In this document: piece by piece, positions 1-12,694 of the stretch
How positions within the stretch are numbered: position 1 is the first letter of the stretch
Layout: the number at the start of each line of letters is the position of its first letter
Source: Aplidium turbinatum
Lineage: Eukaryota > Chordata > Ascidiacea > Aplousobranchia > Polyclinidae
DNA length: 64,000 nt
Direction: 5' to 3'
NCBI GenBank assembly: GCA_918807975.1
Contig: OU964928.1
Location: forward strand, 18,713,323-18,777,322
Made by a program: the position numbers and the translations under genes
Notes under the pieces: generated by a model
Told to the model about the DNA's origin: nothing
Database searches by the model: none
Seen by the model: only the letters and a program-made list of their open reading frames with translations

Positions 1-3000
1 TTGCAAAGCAAGTTTCTGAAACTACAAATCGGAAAACGGTTACTCCGGTTCACAAATGGAAGAGATTCTTTGTTTTCAATTAAAAATTTTCATGGAATAC
101 GTTTAACTTTGATTTGGAAATTAATGAGCAGCTTCCTCAAACAGCATAATAAGAACAAAATGTCGTCAGAAGATCACAATGCAAAAGACTGCATCGCAAA
201 TCAATTGTAAAATGACCTATGTCAATACAATTGAACAGGTGGATTTATACATTGTTTCCTTAGACGACGAGCCATTTCATAGTAAGCTTTACCACTTCCT
301 GTGTCGAACGACGCTTTTTAGAAGTGCTTTAGAATAAACTAAAACCCCTAATTCTTGAAAAGACGGACAAAATAAATACTTTGCCCCAATTAGTCAGAAT
401 CGTGCAGTTTGTAAACAAACTAACACGATCTTGTAGTTTGCTTTGTTATAAAACAACCGCTACTGAAAGTCTGTTGGTACTTATGACAAACAGTCAAAAA
501 TAACAGTGGAAAAGGTCTATTAAAGTTTGTCAGCAATGGGTCAAGTACTTAGAAGCGGTTTTAAGGATATTACTTAATTTTCGTCGTTGCCACGCTAGTT
601 ACTGTTACCTTGATGTTAGGCCTTTAACTGGGCGGCATGATGCTGTCTTAAGTGGACAACACAAATTGCAGCATGGCAACAGAGTTGCTATAAAAGACGC
701 TGCACAAACATCGTAAACTAGGAGTCACAAAATCGTCATAGAAAATGCGTTAAAATTTACAGTTGTTAATTTTCTTTGCAAGTGTTTTTGAAAGTTCTTT
801 TAACTGGATCAGGGGTATATATTGTTACATGATTGCTGTCTGTTATCACGATGTATGGCGCTTGAAAAATCTTCATAATTGCAGATATTTTTCAATAAAG
901 CTGTGTTTCGCAAAAGGTTAAATTGTTTCACATATTAACAAACCTTTAGAAATAATAAAAAAATCAATTCTTTTAAATAAACTGCACTATCTAACAAACG
1001 AGCCTGTATCAAAACCACGCCTTGAACAAATCAAATATATTAATCGATACCTTTGTCTGTTCAGATTCAATGCAAGGAAAAGAGATACATATAACAACAT
1101 AAACACAATATTTACAGACGCTGGTTCAATGATTAGCTGACAATTTGATGCCAAGCTTTTCGGTTGTTAGATGGACCCCATGGGAAAGTCTGGTCAACGA
1201 AATGCTATCAACAATCACAAACCTCCATTATCTATTTCAAGGTTAAGAACAAATTCAAGACTGGACAAAAACCACGCAACGTTTCGCTTGTTAATTTTAT
1301 GCCTTTCTCAAAAATATGAACACATATGGAAGCGATTTCTGATCCGTTGGCCAGGAAAATATTACATCAAAAAGCACCTTGTGAAGAGGCCACTTGATGA
1401 GATATCAAGTGCAGCCACTTTCCGTTTTGAATGGAACTGTTTCACACCGACAAGAAAGAGAAGTACCATTATTGGTAAACAGTAGGCAGGCAAATTAATT
1501 TATTCCTCAAGCCATAAGTAAATCTTTTTTGAAAGTCTAGTTCAAGTCATCTGGAGACACCCACACCAGTTTATTTTTTATATGTGCTCAAGGAATTTCT
1601 TTTTTACCTTGTTCGTTACACAATTTGTTCATACCTTATTCAATTTGTTTATGTCAAAATTTCACAACAAGCAACTTCCATGTTATTGCTTCAGCAGCAA
1701 AAACATATCCGTGCAAAGATAAAGAAGTATTTCTACAAATATTCAACTTACCTCCAATAAGGTTAAAAGCGAGAATACACAAAACCATAGTCATCATCTG
1801 TGGATGCATTGTCGCGGTATGGATAAATATCGATGCCGAATAAAAGTTGAAGAATGTGTGTTTAGCAGTTAAAAAGTGAAACTTTTCAAAGTAAAGTTGC
1901 TTGTATTGCCATAAATATAACGACAGGATAGCTTCCTTTAAAAGTTCTCTAAAAGCGCATTAACTCCACTCGAAACAGTAGTTGAAATTGATGGTTCCGA
2001 TCTTTCGGTTGTTGAAGAAAATGCTCCAGGGTCTCTTCAAGGTTTGGTAGATATCAATGAAATCTGTTTCTGTTCAGAAATTTAATTCCTACCATAGCTT
2101 ACTGCTCTTTCAAATGTTAACACAGTATTTTAGCCTAAAGGAGAATTTCTACTTGCCAATGATGACTCTGCCAAAATAAAAGCAAGTCAATGCGCTAATT
2201 TCAATCCATCCCTCCAAAGAAAAAAGTAGCTGCATCTCACGTATAAAAAGTTTGACACTGCAATGTCGATATGGTTGGACTGGTTGGTATTCGTTTGAAA
2301 CCAAGAAGCCGACTAAAATAAGACCCTGTTCGCTAACCAGCGCTAAATGTTCAACAACTTTCACAGTCCGGAGCGTTTCATGGCGTAACTATTTTCACAC
2401 AAGTTAAACCTGCAAGCTGTTCAAACCTATGAATAGACTTCTCACTTAATTTAGTTCAAGATGTTACCGCTTATATTATTTTCCGAAAATGAGAAGTTCA
2501 ATTATCACAACATGAAGCTCTTTAAACTTTTCTTTTGTAACTTGTTCTGTTGAAAATTTATGATTCCAAACTACACACAAGAGATATCGCCTTCATTTCT
2601 AGTCTGATAACTCAGCTGTTGCGATGAGTGTTTATGGTGGGAAATCTGCACCCAAAGGGGTAACAATTTTTGTTGTGTCCGCTTTAACAATTCACACATT
2701 TTAAACAAAGGAGTTGGGAAATGTTGTCAAGTACAGCGAACGAAGTTGATAACTTCGTGCTTTCAACTTCAAAGGGCCACACATTTTAGCAGGGGACACC
2801 TTTCTTACCAGATAGCACAATCCCTCATTTTTTACTAAATCAATGTACAAATGACAGATTTTGCTATTTAGGTCTTTCTTGTTGGCCCATGACGACGTCA
2901 GCAATGACATTTGTAGATATAGTTTTGACATAACTAACATTTTAATAACAATAGCCAGTGTTGGGAGATAACCTGTCATTTTTATGCAAATTTCTGCCTG

Positions 3001-5790
3001 CTTTGGTTGAATATTACAGAACAACAGATCGGTCAATAACCTACTCAGTGAAACAAAGCTACGTAAGCGTACGTAAGCCATTGCAATCCCGATAAATTGA
3101 GGTCTTGTAGTCCCAAGGGGATCACACGTTCATATTCTCTGAAATGGTGGCACACACAATAATTCATTTGCAGTTTTTTTTTTTTCTAATTTCAAGACAT
3201 ATGAAAAAGCTGCTCAACTGTAGATACTATTTTCTTGCTTTCACACTCCCTTTGTCTTTTATCTGACGTCAAATATGACGCATGCCGAAAACCTATACAA
3301 TGCAATGTGAAGTTTCTGACACCCCCAAAAGCATCACACGATATTTGGACTGCAACAATCGACATGCTGACTCCCGACAACCGCTCGCAACATAATTATT
3401 TTAGCAATTCTGAAGATATGAGTAAAAGTAGCTTTTAACCTCATTATACCTTGTCTGTCGCTAATCTTGTAATCTCTGTCAGTTCAGGTCATGCCATATG
3501 CACAATGCAACCTTCTGGCAGCTCGCATACTACGTATTGGCATCTTGTTCGGAGTGGATAAGATGCAAAAAAATACCTTTTTTGCGTCTACTTATAGTTA
3601 AATGACGTTAGATAAGTAAACCAGCCAAATCAAGTCGTCCAGTTTGAACAGCACAGAATAAAAAAAATGACATTCTTTTATTTTCGTTCTCTTTTTGCAT
3701 TTCAAATGCTATTACGCAGCAGTAGCCACTTTACAAATACCTGACAAATCCGATGATTTTAGAAACGCAAGATAAGCTACATTCTACATGAAAAAAACGA
3801 AAAGATAAATAAATTACTTATAATTGGTCTGCGCACTACTGACCATTTCAAATACAACTCGACAAAAAGCAGTGATTAGTCAGTTAAGTTGGAATCGCTC
3901 TGAATGCCAGGAGACTACTTTTAGAACAAACATAGTTACGTCGGCTTGGTGTAGGTAAAGTGAAGCGAATTTTAAAATCCAGTAATTTACATTTTTGCAT
4001 GCAAATTATATAAATATAGATCAATACTAGTTTTGTGTTGTTCACCATGACTTACAGTACAGGCGTGCGTAGGCTCACAAAAACGCCTCTCCATGTCAAT
4101 GACTTACAGCGCTGATCACCCGAACTTAGAATCTAAATTAACATTTACTTTTACTCTCAGTTTTTAATTTAATTTGAAGGAGCAATCAGATATAATAAGA
4201 CCACGCAATAAGTTGTTTTCGCCTCCTACTAACGATATGGTAGATCAATTAATACAAAAAAACTCTAAGGTTAGAACCACAGTGTGCTATTTCAGCACAA
4301 GTAAGGTGCCATTCCTGTGCCGTATTCGTCAATGGCCTACAACTGATGAACAAAACCCTCCGCCTGGCATGAAAAAGTTAAGCTACGGAAGCTCCTCGAT
4401 AATATTTTAATTGTTTTGCGGAAAATCTGTTTCTGAAAACGGGCAAAAGCTGGCAAAACGCGCAGTCTAATCGCAGGAACTTGAATTACCTACAATAATT
4501 TGACAATCAAAAGCTAACTCGTTTTCGAGGGTACTAAATTTGTTTTAAATAGTTAACGGTCTGGAACTGCTGAAATTTAGAATTTCTAATCACAGCAGCC
4601 TCGAAAGCAAAAATACAAACAGTCTAGGATCACCATTAATTGCACAAACGCTGCTTTTGCAGCTGTAACAACAATGTTTGTTTTCGCTTTCTTGTAGTAA
4701 TTATTCTCATATTTGCAGCCAGTGAAGTATTGAACTGGTCTAAAAATTCACACTATACAAAAGATTCTGTTTAATTTCGAACAATGTTTCGCTTGGAACA
4801 AAATTAAACAATTCTGAAACGGGTTAGAAGAAACACTTTCATGCCATAGTGTCAGCTATACAATCTCTCCGCTTGTATATTTATTGTAAAATGCAGCTGT
4901 GTATTTCAATTTAAAATATTTCTGCCCTAATTTGAAACTGCACTTTCATCTTTAGTTTGGACCGCACTAAAAATTGTGTCATACTTCCTAAGAAAGATTG
5001 CTTCTTACAAAAGATTAAACCTTTTCAAAAATAATGCCACATACTTACTTAACCTCGGGATAACAAATATGACAGAAGAACTTATTCAAGTCAACCAGAC
5101 CATATCAACTGTCTTTCTATTGACGCCAGTTATCAAACAGATTATTTGTCTAATCTAAAACAAGTTCAAAGAATGAATATTTTGCTTCCAAACAAATTCT
5201 AAAAATCATTGTCTACCGAAAATCGATATGAACACTACCTTTTAATACAAATTTTAACGTAGGCAACTTTTGACGTGACTCCAAGTCACACCTTCACAGA
5301 AACTAAACTGATCAAAACTGAAACTTATTCCACGCGCACCTTGTTTGAAGTCTTGAAGATTGATGCTCAGAAAGTCGACTTCGTAAAGTTGCGTTTTTTT
5401 CTCAGTCTCTTTGTTCGTGCTCCAGTTTGGGTGAGTTCAGAGGCAATCACACTCAGTTTGCTCTATAGCGCCAAATGTTAGATTTTTGTTTGCACTCTCA
5501 AAGTTTCACTTTCTATCAAGCACCCCTTTACTAACTTAGAACTAGGAGCAATGTGATGCAATTTAAGAGCTATAGCCAATAGCACTAATGATAAAACAGT
5601 TTATTTTTTAAAACGTTTGTTTAACATGACTTTAATGTAGTTTCTACATTTTAGGCTTTTTATTTTTTACCAGATTAAACCTTTATTAAATTCAGCTATA
5701 GAAATGAAGCTAGGTTCTTTATTCATTTGCATCAGACAAGAATGTCCATTGCCAATATTCGAATCCAAAAAAAAAAAGTATACAGATAGA
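1..5790. other. No recognisable gene; short unassigned open frames
   Basis: AT-rich sequence without any protein family I recognise. The longest open stretches are about 126 codons on the minus strand (3081 to 2701), a 78-codon plus-strand frame at 4174-4410, and a Cys-containing plus-strand frame without ATG at about 2168-2405. None shows a domain or a convincing pair of splice sites. It could be intergenic or intron sequence of a gene whose exons lie outside the window. Confidence 0.5.
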
Positions 5791-5799
5791 TAAATAAGA

Positions 5800-6115
5800 A
5801 GACTACTTCAACAAGCGGTAACTTCAATCTGTCAATCTCGGTGACCGGGTTTGTGTTCAGTCATTCAAAGAGCTTTTTTGAGGGCTTAATCCTGACAGTT
5901 TCGCATAGGCCTACTTGCAGAGAGGCTTTGAACCACTGACGCAGACTCAGTCACCAGAGATTGATAGAGTAAAGTTTCCGGTTGTTGAAATGTTGTTGCC
6001 TGTAAATTGTTCCATCCACTAGCAGCCGCTGAATGGAGAGCAGAATGGAGAGCAGAATGCGTTGCTTAAGCGCACACCCGGAGAGTCGAGTCAGCGACGC
6101 TGTTTTATGGCCCGT
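5800..6115 (-). repeat. SINE-like repeat, degraded copies
   Basis: Shares long stretches with the copy at 7240-7556: the 'aggctttgaaccactgacg' block, the 'aagtttccggttgttgaa' block and the 'ccgctgaatggagagcag' block, followed by a GCGCAC...GAGAGTCGA segment. A short piece in the opposite orientation (5800-5850) directly precedes it. A 14-base unit (gaatggagagcaga) is repeated in tandem near 6031-6058. Strand is given by the tRNA-like head of the fuller copy. Confidence 0.6.
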
Positions 6116-6512
6116 TAGATTTGGTGACTGTGCCTTATTACATTCATCGATTACACATACTGCTGTAGTTGCTGAAGGAAAGGCGGCCGAGAGAAAGAAA
6201 CTGGCCACCCTACTCTCCTTAGTGCCGTAGGCTTAGTAACTTAGGAACAATTAGAACCTTATCTTCTCATCCCCGACACTTGCGATCAAGTATGGGACCA
6301 CCTTTACTTTACATATGCCTTGGAATAATTAGATCTTTGCATGCACGTGTTAAACTATCACAGTTTTGCCAACTTTTTATTTTGTTGTTTATGTTGCTGT
6401 ATTTTATATCTTAAATGTCTTTTTTTCCGCATTCCGACAAAAAAAAATGAATAGAATTCAATGAATTGAATTTTAATTTCTGCAAGTTTACGTTGTAATT
6501 ACAAAATTAAAG

Positions 6513-6822
6513 CCACTGAAAAAATATGTATGAAATTATCTTTTTAACAAACAGTCAAATTAAACTTTTTTATGTTAAACAACCAACAGTAGTTGTTTGA
6601 ATAGGGGGCATGGTTTATTGCCCCTGAGTATGCCACTGATAATAATAGGTTTGAAACGTCTACTACTGTTGGTTGTTTAACACAGAGAAGTTTAATTTGA
6701 CTGTTTATTAAAAAGATAATTTCATACATATTTTTTCAGTGGATTTAATTTTGTGCAACGCAAGTTTCAAACCTATTATTAGCAGTGGCATACTCACCGG
6801 CAATGAGCTATGCCCCCTATTC
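6513..6822. repeat. Interleaved inverted repeats (A-B-A'-B')
   Basis: Arm A (about 6513-6592) is the reverse complement, with few differences, of A' (about 6663-6742). The loop sequence B (about 6600-6656) is itself repeated in inverse orientation as B' (about 6764-6822). The order A-B-A'-B' is not that of a simple fold-back (which would be A-B-B'-A'), so two inverted duplications overlap. No coding capacity is seen. Confidence 0.75.
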
Positions 6823-7239
6823 GAAAAATGTTCATTTTTATTTGCGTTGTTGTGATTGTGTAGTGCAAACGTGCCATTTCTCAAGAGTGGTCTTGGGTAG
6901 CAGGGGCGTATTAACTGCTCCCGTACCTCAGAGGGAGGGGGGAAAGGCTGTTTAGGGGTCTACTCATTTCATTTTGTAAGTTATAATGTTTTTAAGCTAA
7001 TAGAAATAAAAAAAATATTATAAATATTGCTACAGAAGCTTGTTATTTAATAACTTAAATCACGCAAGGCCCTATTTACCGCTTTTAAAACTCCAGTTAG
7101 TTAGACCACATCTCTGTTTAGGGGCCACTCTTTTTCGTATTTAGTTGATGTAGCGTTTTTCGGCAATTTTGAATAAACTATGTGACAATATTGCTACAAA
7201 AACTCGACATTTTATAGCTTAGGCTGCATGCATCGATTT

Positions 7240-7556
7240 CGTATTGGTGATCATTTTTTGGAATGACTGTTTTAAATCAGCGAAACCAGTAATTCTATTC
7301 CTGGCAGTTTTACATAACTGTAGAGGCTTTGAACCACTGACGTAGGCCCGGTCACCGAGATTGACAGAGAGAAGTTTCCGATTGTTGAAGTCTTGTTGCC
7401 GAGATATTATTCCACCCATTCGGTGCCGCTGAATGGAGAGCAGTCCTTAACGTGTGTTGCTCAAGCGCACATCCCGAGAGTCGACCAGCGCCGCTTGATA
7501 TTGAAGCTTGTTCGTTTCAGAAGTTACGCGCTAACCAACTGAGCTATCGGGACGGA
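7240..7556 (-). repeat. tRNA-derived SINE, fullest copy
   Basis: Read on the minus strand it starts at about 7556 with a tRNA-like 5' end: GTCCCGA, then the A-box TAGCTCAGTTGGTTAGCGC. About 60 bases later comes a B-box-like GGTCGACTC followed by TCGGGAT, which can pair with the GTCCCGA start. The body continues through the blocks shared with 5870-6115, 46760-47140, 47600-47775 and 51060-51265. Pol III promoter-like boxes plus a dispersed body define a SINE. The tRNA isotype cannot be told. Confidence 0.7.
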
Positions 7557-8104
7557 CAGCGTAGCTTCAGTTGTTCATCCTGAGATTCTATGAATCCCTG
7601 ATTGTAATGTAGGCTAGGTTAGTCAAAGATGGAGTCCCAACTGATTGTAGAGTCAGTCCGTTGTTTTTGATTCGATTTCGCAGTCTATGATTCGAAAAAT
7701 ATATTAGGTACCTTTACTAAAAAGTAGAGGCCCACTAGTCAATTTCGGAGGGGGTGATATGCTGGGGCTTACACGGCCCTGTAGAGTAGGTCTTATTTTT
7801 GTTATATATGCTCAGAGTGCGATAATTTTTGTTTAAAGTACCGGTAACGTAATTGTCACAATCAATGTGCAAGGCCTCGCTACAAGCTGCTTTGTAGGCT
7901 ATCTTGACCGAACGGGCTGTTTTTATTGTGGAAATCTTGAGCGATAAGTTATTATCGGTTACTGTCCTGTAGTGACCTCTGATTGCGAAATCTTTATTAT
8001 GTGACGTATTTCTAGAACATTCTACCCTACGTGAAAATCTGGAAGCTTCTTTAACTTGCTTGTTTACGCGTAGTGCAACTTGACAGAACAATGAGTTCTT
8101 ATGA
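7557..8104. other. No recognised feature; unassigned open frame
   Basis: A 125-codon open frame lies on the minus strand (8112 to 7735), Lys/Asn/Ser rich, with no family resemblance. It ends inside the candidate LTR that follows. I see no splice sites or domain that would support a gene. Confidence 0.35.
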
Positions 8105-8576
8105 TGTAACATTAAGTAACCTTCTCGAAGTTACTAGACCGAACAACCTGTTATAAATAGTGGTGTAATTTGCGTAATTGTTATGAGTTGTAGATTGTTG
8201 TTGTAGTAGTTGGTAGGCTAATAGATGCAGAGATTATTGCTGATTGAGAGTTGAAGTAATTGAATACGAGTATATGAGAGTTGGTGCTGATATAAATTGT
8301 GATCAAAATTAGAGTTACATGAGAAGCTGTGAGTGAACCACGTTAAAGTCGACCAAAAGTTACAAGCGTTGGAATATATTGCTGTGCACTGTTACTTTGA
8401 TATTTGTTAGAAGTGTTAAGCCGTTCGTTAAAGTCCTTCAAGAATTTCCATTTATCATCTTATTAGTAGAACTATCCGACCATTTGATTGACTGCTTTTC
8501 GGTAATATCCCATTAAACTACGTCATTGAACCTTTCCAAGTCTCTTTCCTGGTAAGAGATAAAAAGAATCGTGACA
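8105..8576 (+). mobile_element. Possible solo LTR (Ty3/gypsy-like)
   Basis: The segment begins TGTAAC, ends GTGACA, and has a TATAAATAG promoter-like box about 50 bases in and an ATTAAA near its 3' end, the layout of a long terminal repeat. No internal region, second LTR or clear target duplication is visible. It would be an old solo copy. Confidence 0.3.
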
Positions 8577-9115
8577 ATAATAAATTTCATTTGATATTTA
8601 AACTTTCATGGAGAGGTTCGATTTACCAGTGTGCTTTAATCTGATGATATTGCCTGTTAATCAAACTATTGCAGTTTTTACTTATTTATTCAGGCCATCA
8701 AGCTTTTCATATTTACATATCTACAGTAATAATTCAATCCAAAACTACAGTGACACGTAAAGACGTAGGCCTAGCCTAAGAATTTCGGCTACGGTATCTT
8801 AAACCTTGTTCAGACTATAAGTAGCATTAGACTACTCTTGATAAAAAATATCAAATTATATTTAACGCTACCTTTCCCCAGTAAGAAAATCCTGCGTAGC
8901 CACTGAACGTATCCTCAGTACGCGTGGTTCATTGGTTTGAGTAAGCTAACTATGTCGTCTACGTAAAACATTATATGCGACGTCAAGAATGTTATATCAC
9001 ATTTTTTGTTTTCTATCTAAAATCTATCCAAATGAGTAGACCAGTTGCTGCAAACTAAAAAAATTATAATCAATGCAAGCTGAGCATGGTAGACTAACCT
9101 TACACAATATGACCT
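8577..9115. other. Nothing recognised
   Basis: AT-rich sequence without a coding signal, tRNA or clear repeat. Confidence 0.4.
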
Positions 9116-9120
9116 ACAGC

Positions 9121-9312
9121 TTCATCAGTCGTCATCTCCGCCTGCAGCAGATTCTCTACATCAACATGGGTTATTTGCTTCCAAGAGTGGCGATTTTGAG
9201 CCAACTCGCCCAGTGTCGCCAAGTTGACTCCGGTTCGTGATTGGATGTTGTCTTGCCATCGTTTTCTTTTTCCTTCTACTTTGCCTTCTGTGCGAACTTT
9301 AGGCCTACTTAC
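9121..9312 (-). mobile_element. LINE ORF2 C-terminal fragment
   Basis: Reverse-strand translation from about 9300 down gives a short open segment containing EGKVEGKRKRWQDNI, then about 20 residues later an R-H-S-W-K motif. This is the basic 'GK-x-RG/KR-x-x-W-x-D-x-I' tail found at the C-terminus of many LINE reverse transcriptase proteins. The related tail at 62850-63130 belongs to a different copy or family. Only the last about 60 codons are present; a 5'-truncated insertion is the likely origin. Confidence 0.6.
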
Positions 9313-10206
9313 AGAGTTAGAGGTTTTTTTTTTGCCCAGAAATGATAGGCCAATGTGTGTAGATTTATTAGCAAAATAGTAAGGTTGTAAGTAGGCCTAC
9401 TCCTACTGGCCTTCTGGTTCTTGTGTTTTTTTTGTCCACAGAAGTTCTACAGAGTCTGCAAAAGTTTTTCTATCCTCTTCGACCAATCGCCATCTTTCGG
9501 TGAAGCGGTGGCCATGTGCTCCAACCAGTTGTTTTATATCAATATCTTGGACTGGATCGTCATGCTATTGTCTGATTGTTTATCTATTTTTCTAACATGC
9601 CGAATTGGATTTTTTTTTTACTTTTGTTATGGTTTAACGTGTAAAACATACGGTAACCCAAATTTATCATATTACTGTGACCTGCCACTGTTACATCCCA
9701 GCTGGCGATGCCTGTCGTTTTTGCATTAATTCAACGTTTGCTAACGTTGGATTAGTGTGGAGGTGACGAGTTTAGCTGACTGGGGTCTAAAATTATCGCT
9801 TTATCAACGCAACTTTTATCAAAGCACGCTTGATATCTTCAAGACATAACTTTCCTGGGTATAATTGAATTTCCGCAAGATGATGGTGTTGTTTTTGCTA
9901 GTTTGTTTTATTTGTTTTTGTCATTGTTTTCATGTCGTCAAGTTATAGCCTACCTATTTTGTGAGTCGTGCAAGGCCTATGGTGCGTTGCGCTTGAAATG
10001 GCTTTGCCCATGGTAGGATTTCTTTGTGGTGTTTTCTTTGCCTGCCTTGCTCTTCTTTGCTATGAGCTAAACGCATCAAGACGTGTTCTCCTTACGACCA
10101 TCAGCACTCTTGATAACGCACCATGGCCGATCTTCATAGCAACTGTCCATACAAATCTTAAATATATTAGCTAAAGCTATGTGGGCTAATAAAGCTATAG
10201 ACTAAA
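9313..10206. other. Nothing recognised
   Basis: T-rich sequence with several short open frames (for example 9421-9729 and 9968-10174) that show no domain. Two copies of the TAGGCCTA palindrome lie at its start. Confidence 0.4.
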
Positions 10207-10455
10207 TATATGTTGTTTTTGTTTTGTACCGTAACATTTTCTTTTTTTTTATTTTCCCTTTATATCTTAAATTTTTCTGAAGGTGTTGCGAATGCGACCA
10301 TGCCAAATTTCTCTCAACTCAATAACTTACTTCGGTCTCAAGCACGTTGTAACGTTCGCGTTTTGTCGCTTCTACCCTTTTCTCAACCTTTGCTATGCTG
10401 ACGTGTATTGTTTTGATATGATGGTCAGAAGTAAAAACAACTGAACTGAACTTAT
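10207..10455 (+). repeat. Dispersed repeat shared with the 14.4-16.0 kb fold-back
   Basis: Matches, in the same orientation, the right arm of the large palindrome at about 15540-15790: TTTTCCCTT, 'aatttttctgaaggtgttgc', 'tctctcaactcaataactta', 'tttgtcgcttctacc', 'gatatgatggtcagaa'. Further copies of the last part lie at about 14620-14700 and 14728-14810 in inverse orientation, and at 45296-45390 inside a hAT element. Function and class are unknown. Confidence 0.7.
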
Positions 10456-11122
10456 TTGATATTATCAGCAAATGGGCCTTTTTTAATTAGTTTTCGATTC
10501 GGAAAAAAAGTCGAATTCCTCCCCTCTCTTGCCTGAAAAAATCCTGAGTACGCCACTGCCTATTATTAATTGCCAATGACAGAGCACTTTTGATATTTGA
10601 GTAAATTTTTGCTTTTGAATATACTTTTATTTTTGAAAGCAATTGCTATAAACTTCCTTTCGAAAATTTTTTTGTAACTCATTTTTGTTGTCATTTTGAA
10701 TTTGCAGTACTTTACTTGGTTGCTATGCTTTTAGTTTTTGCACGTGCATTCTGCCGCAATCCGGAATTACGCAAAACAAAATAAACCAATGCAAGTGATC
10801 ATGCATCATTTTTTTTTTGCATCATGTACCGTACTATCAATTTATCGGACTGTTGATACCCTTTAAATTGGCCACAGCGTTGCATGATTATGTCTGAAGC
10901 ATTTTAATGATGATGTGCTAGAATTCACTATTTTTGAAGACATAAATAAAATTAGTTGACAATCAAATATGATGCAAAACAATTTGTCTGTCAACTGTGT
11001 GCAGTTTACATCAGATTGTATTTTGGTGATGTTTCCTTATAATTGATAAATTAGCCTTTGTATAGAATAGGCTACTATTAAGTGCATCTAATTACGTTTT
11101 ATGTTACTTGGTTTACATGTTT
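10456..11122. other. MTHFS upstream region
   Basis: No gene. 10500-10558 ends in GAGTACGCCACTG, resembling one terminus of a hAT-type element (reverse complement CAGTGGCGTACTC); I could not find its partner end. No clear TATA box is seen before MTHFS. Confidence 0.4.
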
Positions 11123-11124
11123 AG
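11115..11124 (+). other. Splice acceptor just upstream of the MTHFS start
   Basis: ACATGTTTAG ends 18 bases before the ATG. It has the look of a 3' splice site and would leave an 18-nt 5' UTR segment. It could receive a 5' UTR exon by cis-splicing or a spliced leader by trans-splicing; the sequence alone cannot decide. Confidence 0.4.
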
Positions 11125-11142
11125 GAGTTCGACGTATTAAAC

Positions 11143-11721
11143 ATGCAATCAGCAAAAATTTTACTCAGAAAAGAAATCAAGGCTAAATTAAAGTTGTTAA
11201 CAGAGCAAGAAAAAGTTGAACAATCTCAAATTATTGTCAGAAAATTGCTGAAAAGTCCTGTATATTGTCAAAGTCAACGTATTTCTGTTTACTTGCATAT
11301 GAAAAATGAGGTTCAAACATATGACATCTTGAAAGATGCTTTGAAATGTAACAAGAAAGTTTACATACCAAAATATGTTGGGAATGACATGGATATGGTT
11401 AAGCTTGGTTCTTTGGATGATTTTAATCAACTTCCTGAATCTTCTTGGCACATCAAGCAGCCTCTGGATGAAGATAACAGTAGAGAGAAAGCCATGGAAA
11501 GTGGTGGTTTGGACTTAATCATTGTTCCAGGTGTAGGGTTTACTAGATCAGGTGAACGATTGGGTCATGGCAAAGGATATTATGACTCTTATATTGAAAA
11601 AATGTCTAAGGTGAAATTACCGTATTTAATTGGTCTTGCTTTTGATGTTCAAGTATGTAGCTATATTCCTACTTCTGACCATGATAAACCATTGGACGAG
11701 GTGTTAACTTCTAAAGAGTAA
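11143..11721 (+). CDS. MTHFS: 5-formyltetrahydrofolate cyclo-ligase (MTHFS), intronless
   Basis: The 192-residue product is collinear with animal 5,10-methenyltetrahydrofolate synthetase (about 200 residues), the cytosolic enzyme that uses ATP to convert 5-formyl-THF (folinic acid) to 5,10-methenyl-THF and so returns stored folate to the one-carbon pool. Seen directly: an N-terminal SAKxxLRKEIKAKLK helix, QRISVYLHMKNEVQT around residues 46-60, a YIPKYVGNDMDMVK segment near residues 74-87, and the signature GLDLIIVPGVGF followed by GERLGHGKGYYD (about residues 122-149), the family's nucleotide/folate-binding loop. The C-terminus DKPLDEVL matches the family's VDEVL end. The whole frame is in one exon; the vertebrate gene is split. 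An acceptor-like site lies 18 bases before the ATG. A candidate AATAAA is at 12201. The gene looks functional. Confidence 0.95.
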   Translation: MQSAKILLRKEIKAKLKLLTEQEKVEQSQIIVRKLLKSPVYCQSQRISVYLHMKNEVQTYDILKDALKCNKKVYIPKYVGNDMDMVKLGSLDDFNQLPESSWHIKQPLDEDNSREKAMESGGLDLIIVPGVGFTRSGERLGHGKGYYDSYIEKMSKVKLPYLIGLAFDVQVCSYIPTSDHDKPLDEVLTSKE

Positions 11722-12690
11722 CTTAAGCATGTTGCTCAGTAAAAAGTTGTGTCATTGATTAAGAAATGTCTCAAAGACACATGCTTTTATGACATAAGAA
11801 ATCATTGTTTTTTTTGTCACTTTTGATTGTCAACAGTTTAGTTTTGCCAGGCACAACAACGGTAAGTCAAAAATATACTTTTCTCAATATGGCAAAAACT
11901 TTACATTGTCAACATGGAAGATGCAGTGGGATTTGTTTTCTGCTGTTTTTTTTTGGATTTTTAGACTTTTTGTATCAAATTGTGTAATTTTGCTCTAATA
12001 ACACCAGGTTCCACCAGATTTTTGTCGGCACCAAATGGTTTCAAATTCCACCAGACTTGTCTGGTTCCAAGCATATTTTTGTTCGCACCAAATCATTTCA
12101 AATTTCACCAGATTTTCAAAATCTGTGGGCCAATTTTTACATCATGTGACACCTCTGCTCTGACTGGCTTTTACTCCTTTCTGTTCTGATTTATCGCATC
12201 AATAAAGTGTATTGTAATGTCACTTGCATCCTGCTTATTTTCAGACATCAGCTGCTTGGTCAATCAATAATGTTAACAATTCGAGCATCGACACTGTGTA
12301 ATATTTGTGATTTATCAGGTGCTTTGACTGCTTTTTAATCCTTTGTGATTATAAGTGGCAAAGTACTTTATTTACGCTTGCGTAAATTTTTTTCGGAACT
12401 TCATGGTGGACAAATGCGGCCAAAGGAAGTACGAGACCTCGCAGACAAAATGTCGGTTTTTGTAGGTTAATCGCAGCCATGGCGTGATGGCTGCCTTCAG
12501 TTTCGAGACCTGTTGTTATGTTCTAAGAATGTTTGGTAGTATGATCAATCAATCCATGTGTACATCTTTGGTTTCTGTGAGATATTTCATACATTTTTAC
12601 AGTCACAATTTACATTTTTGCACATGTGCATAATGATTTAGAAATTATGTAACTGTAATAAATATAAATTGAAATTTCTCAACAGGATTG
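11722..12690 (+). other. MTHFS 3' flank with a degenerate direct repeat
   Basis: Contains two diverged copies of a unit of about 50 bases at roughly 12006-12116 (TTTTTGTYGSCACCAAAT...TTTCAAATT...CACCAGA), and an AATAAA at 12201 that could end the MTHFS transcript. No other gene is seen. Confidence 0.5.
12201..12206 (+). terminator. Candidate MTHFS poly(A) signal
   Basis: AATAAAG, 480 bases after the stop codon, followed by T-rich sequence. It is the first canonical hexamer I see downstream of MTHFS. Confidence 0.4.
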
Positions 12691-12694
12691 TATA

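Noticed and set aside
2701-3081. 126-codon minus-strand open frame
   Set aside because: Composition and lack of any family resemblance fit a chance frame in AT-rich DNA.
7735-8112. 125-codon minus-strand open frame
   Set aside because: No domain, no conserved motif, and it runs into the candidate LTR.
12006-12116. Repeats resembling a CRISPR-like array
   Set aside because: Only two diverged units with no unique spacers of constant size; animal nuclear DNA, so a degenerate tandem duplication is the simple reading.
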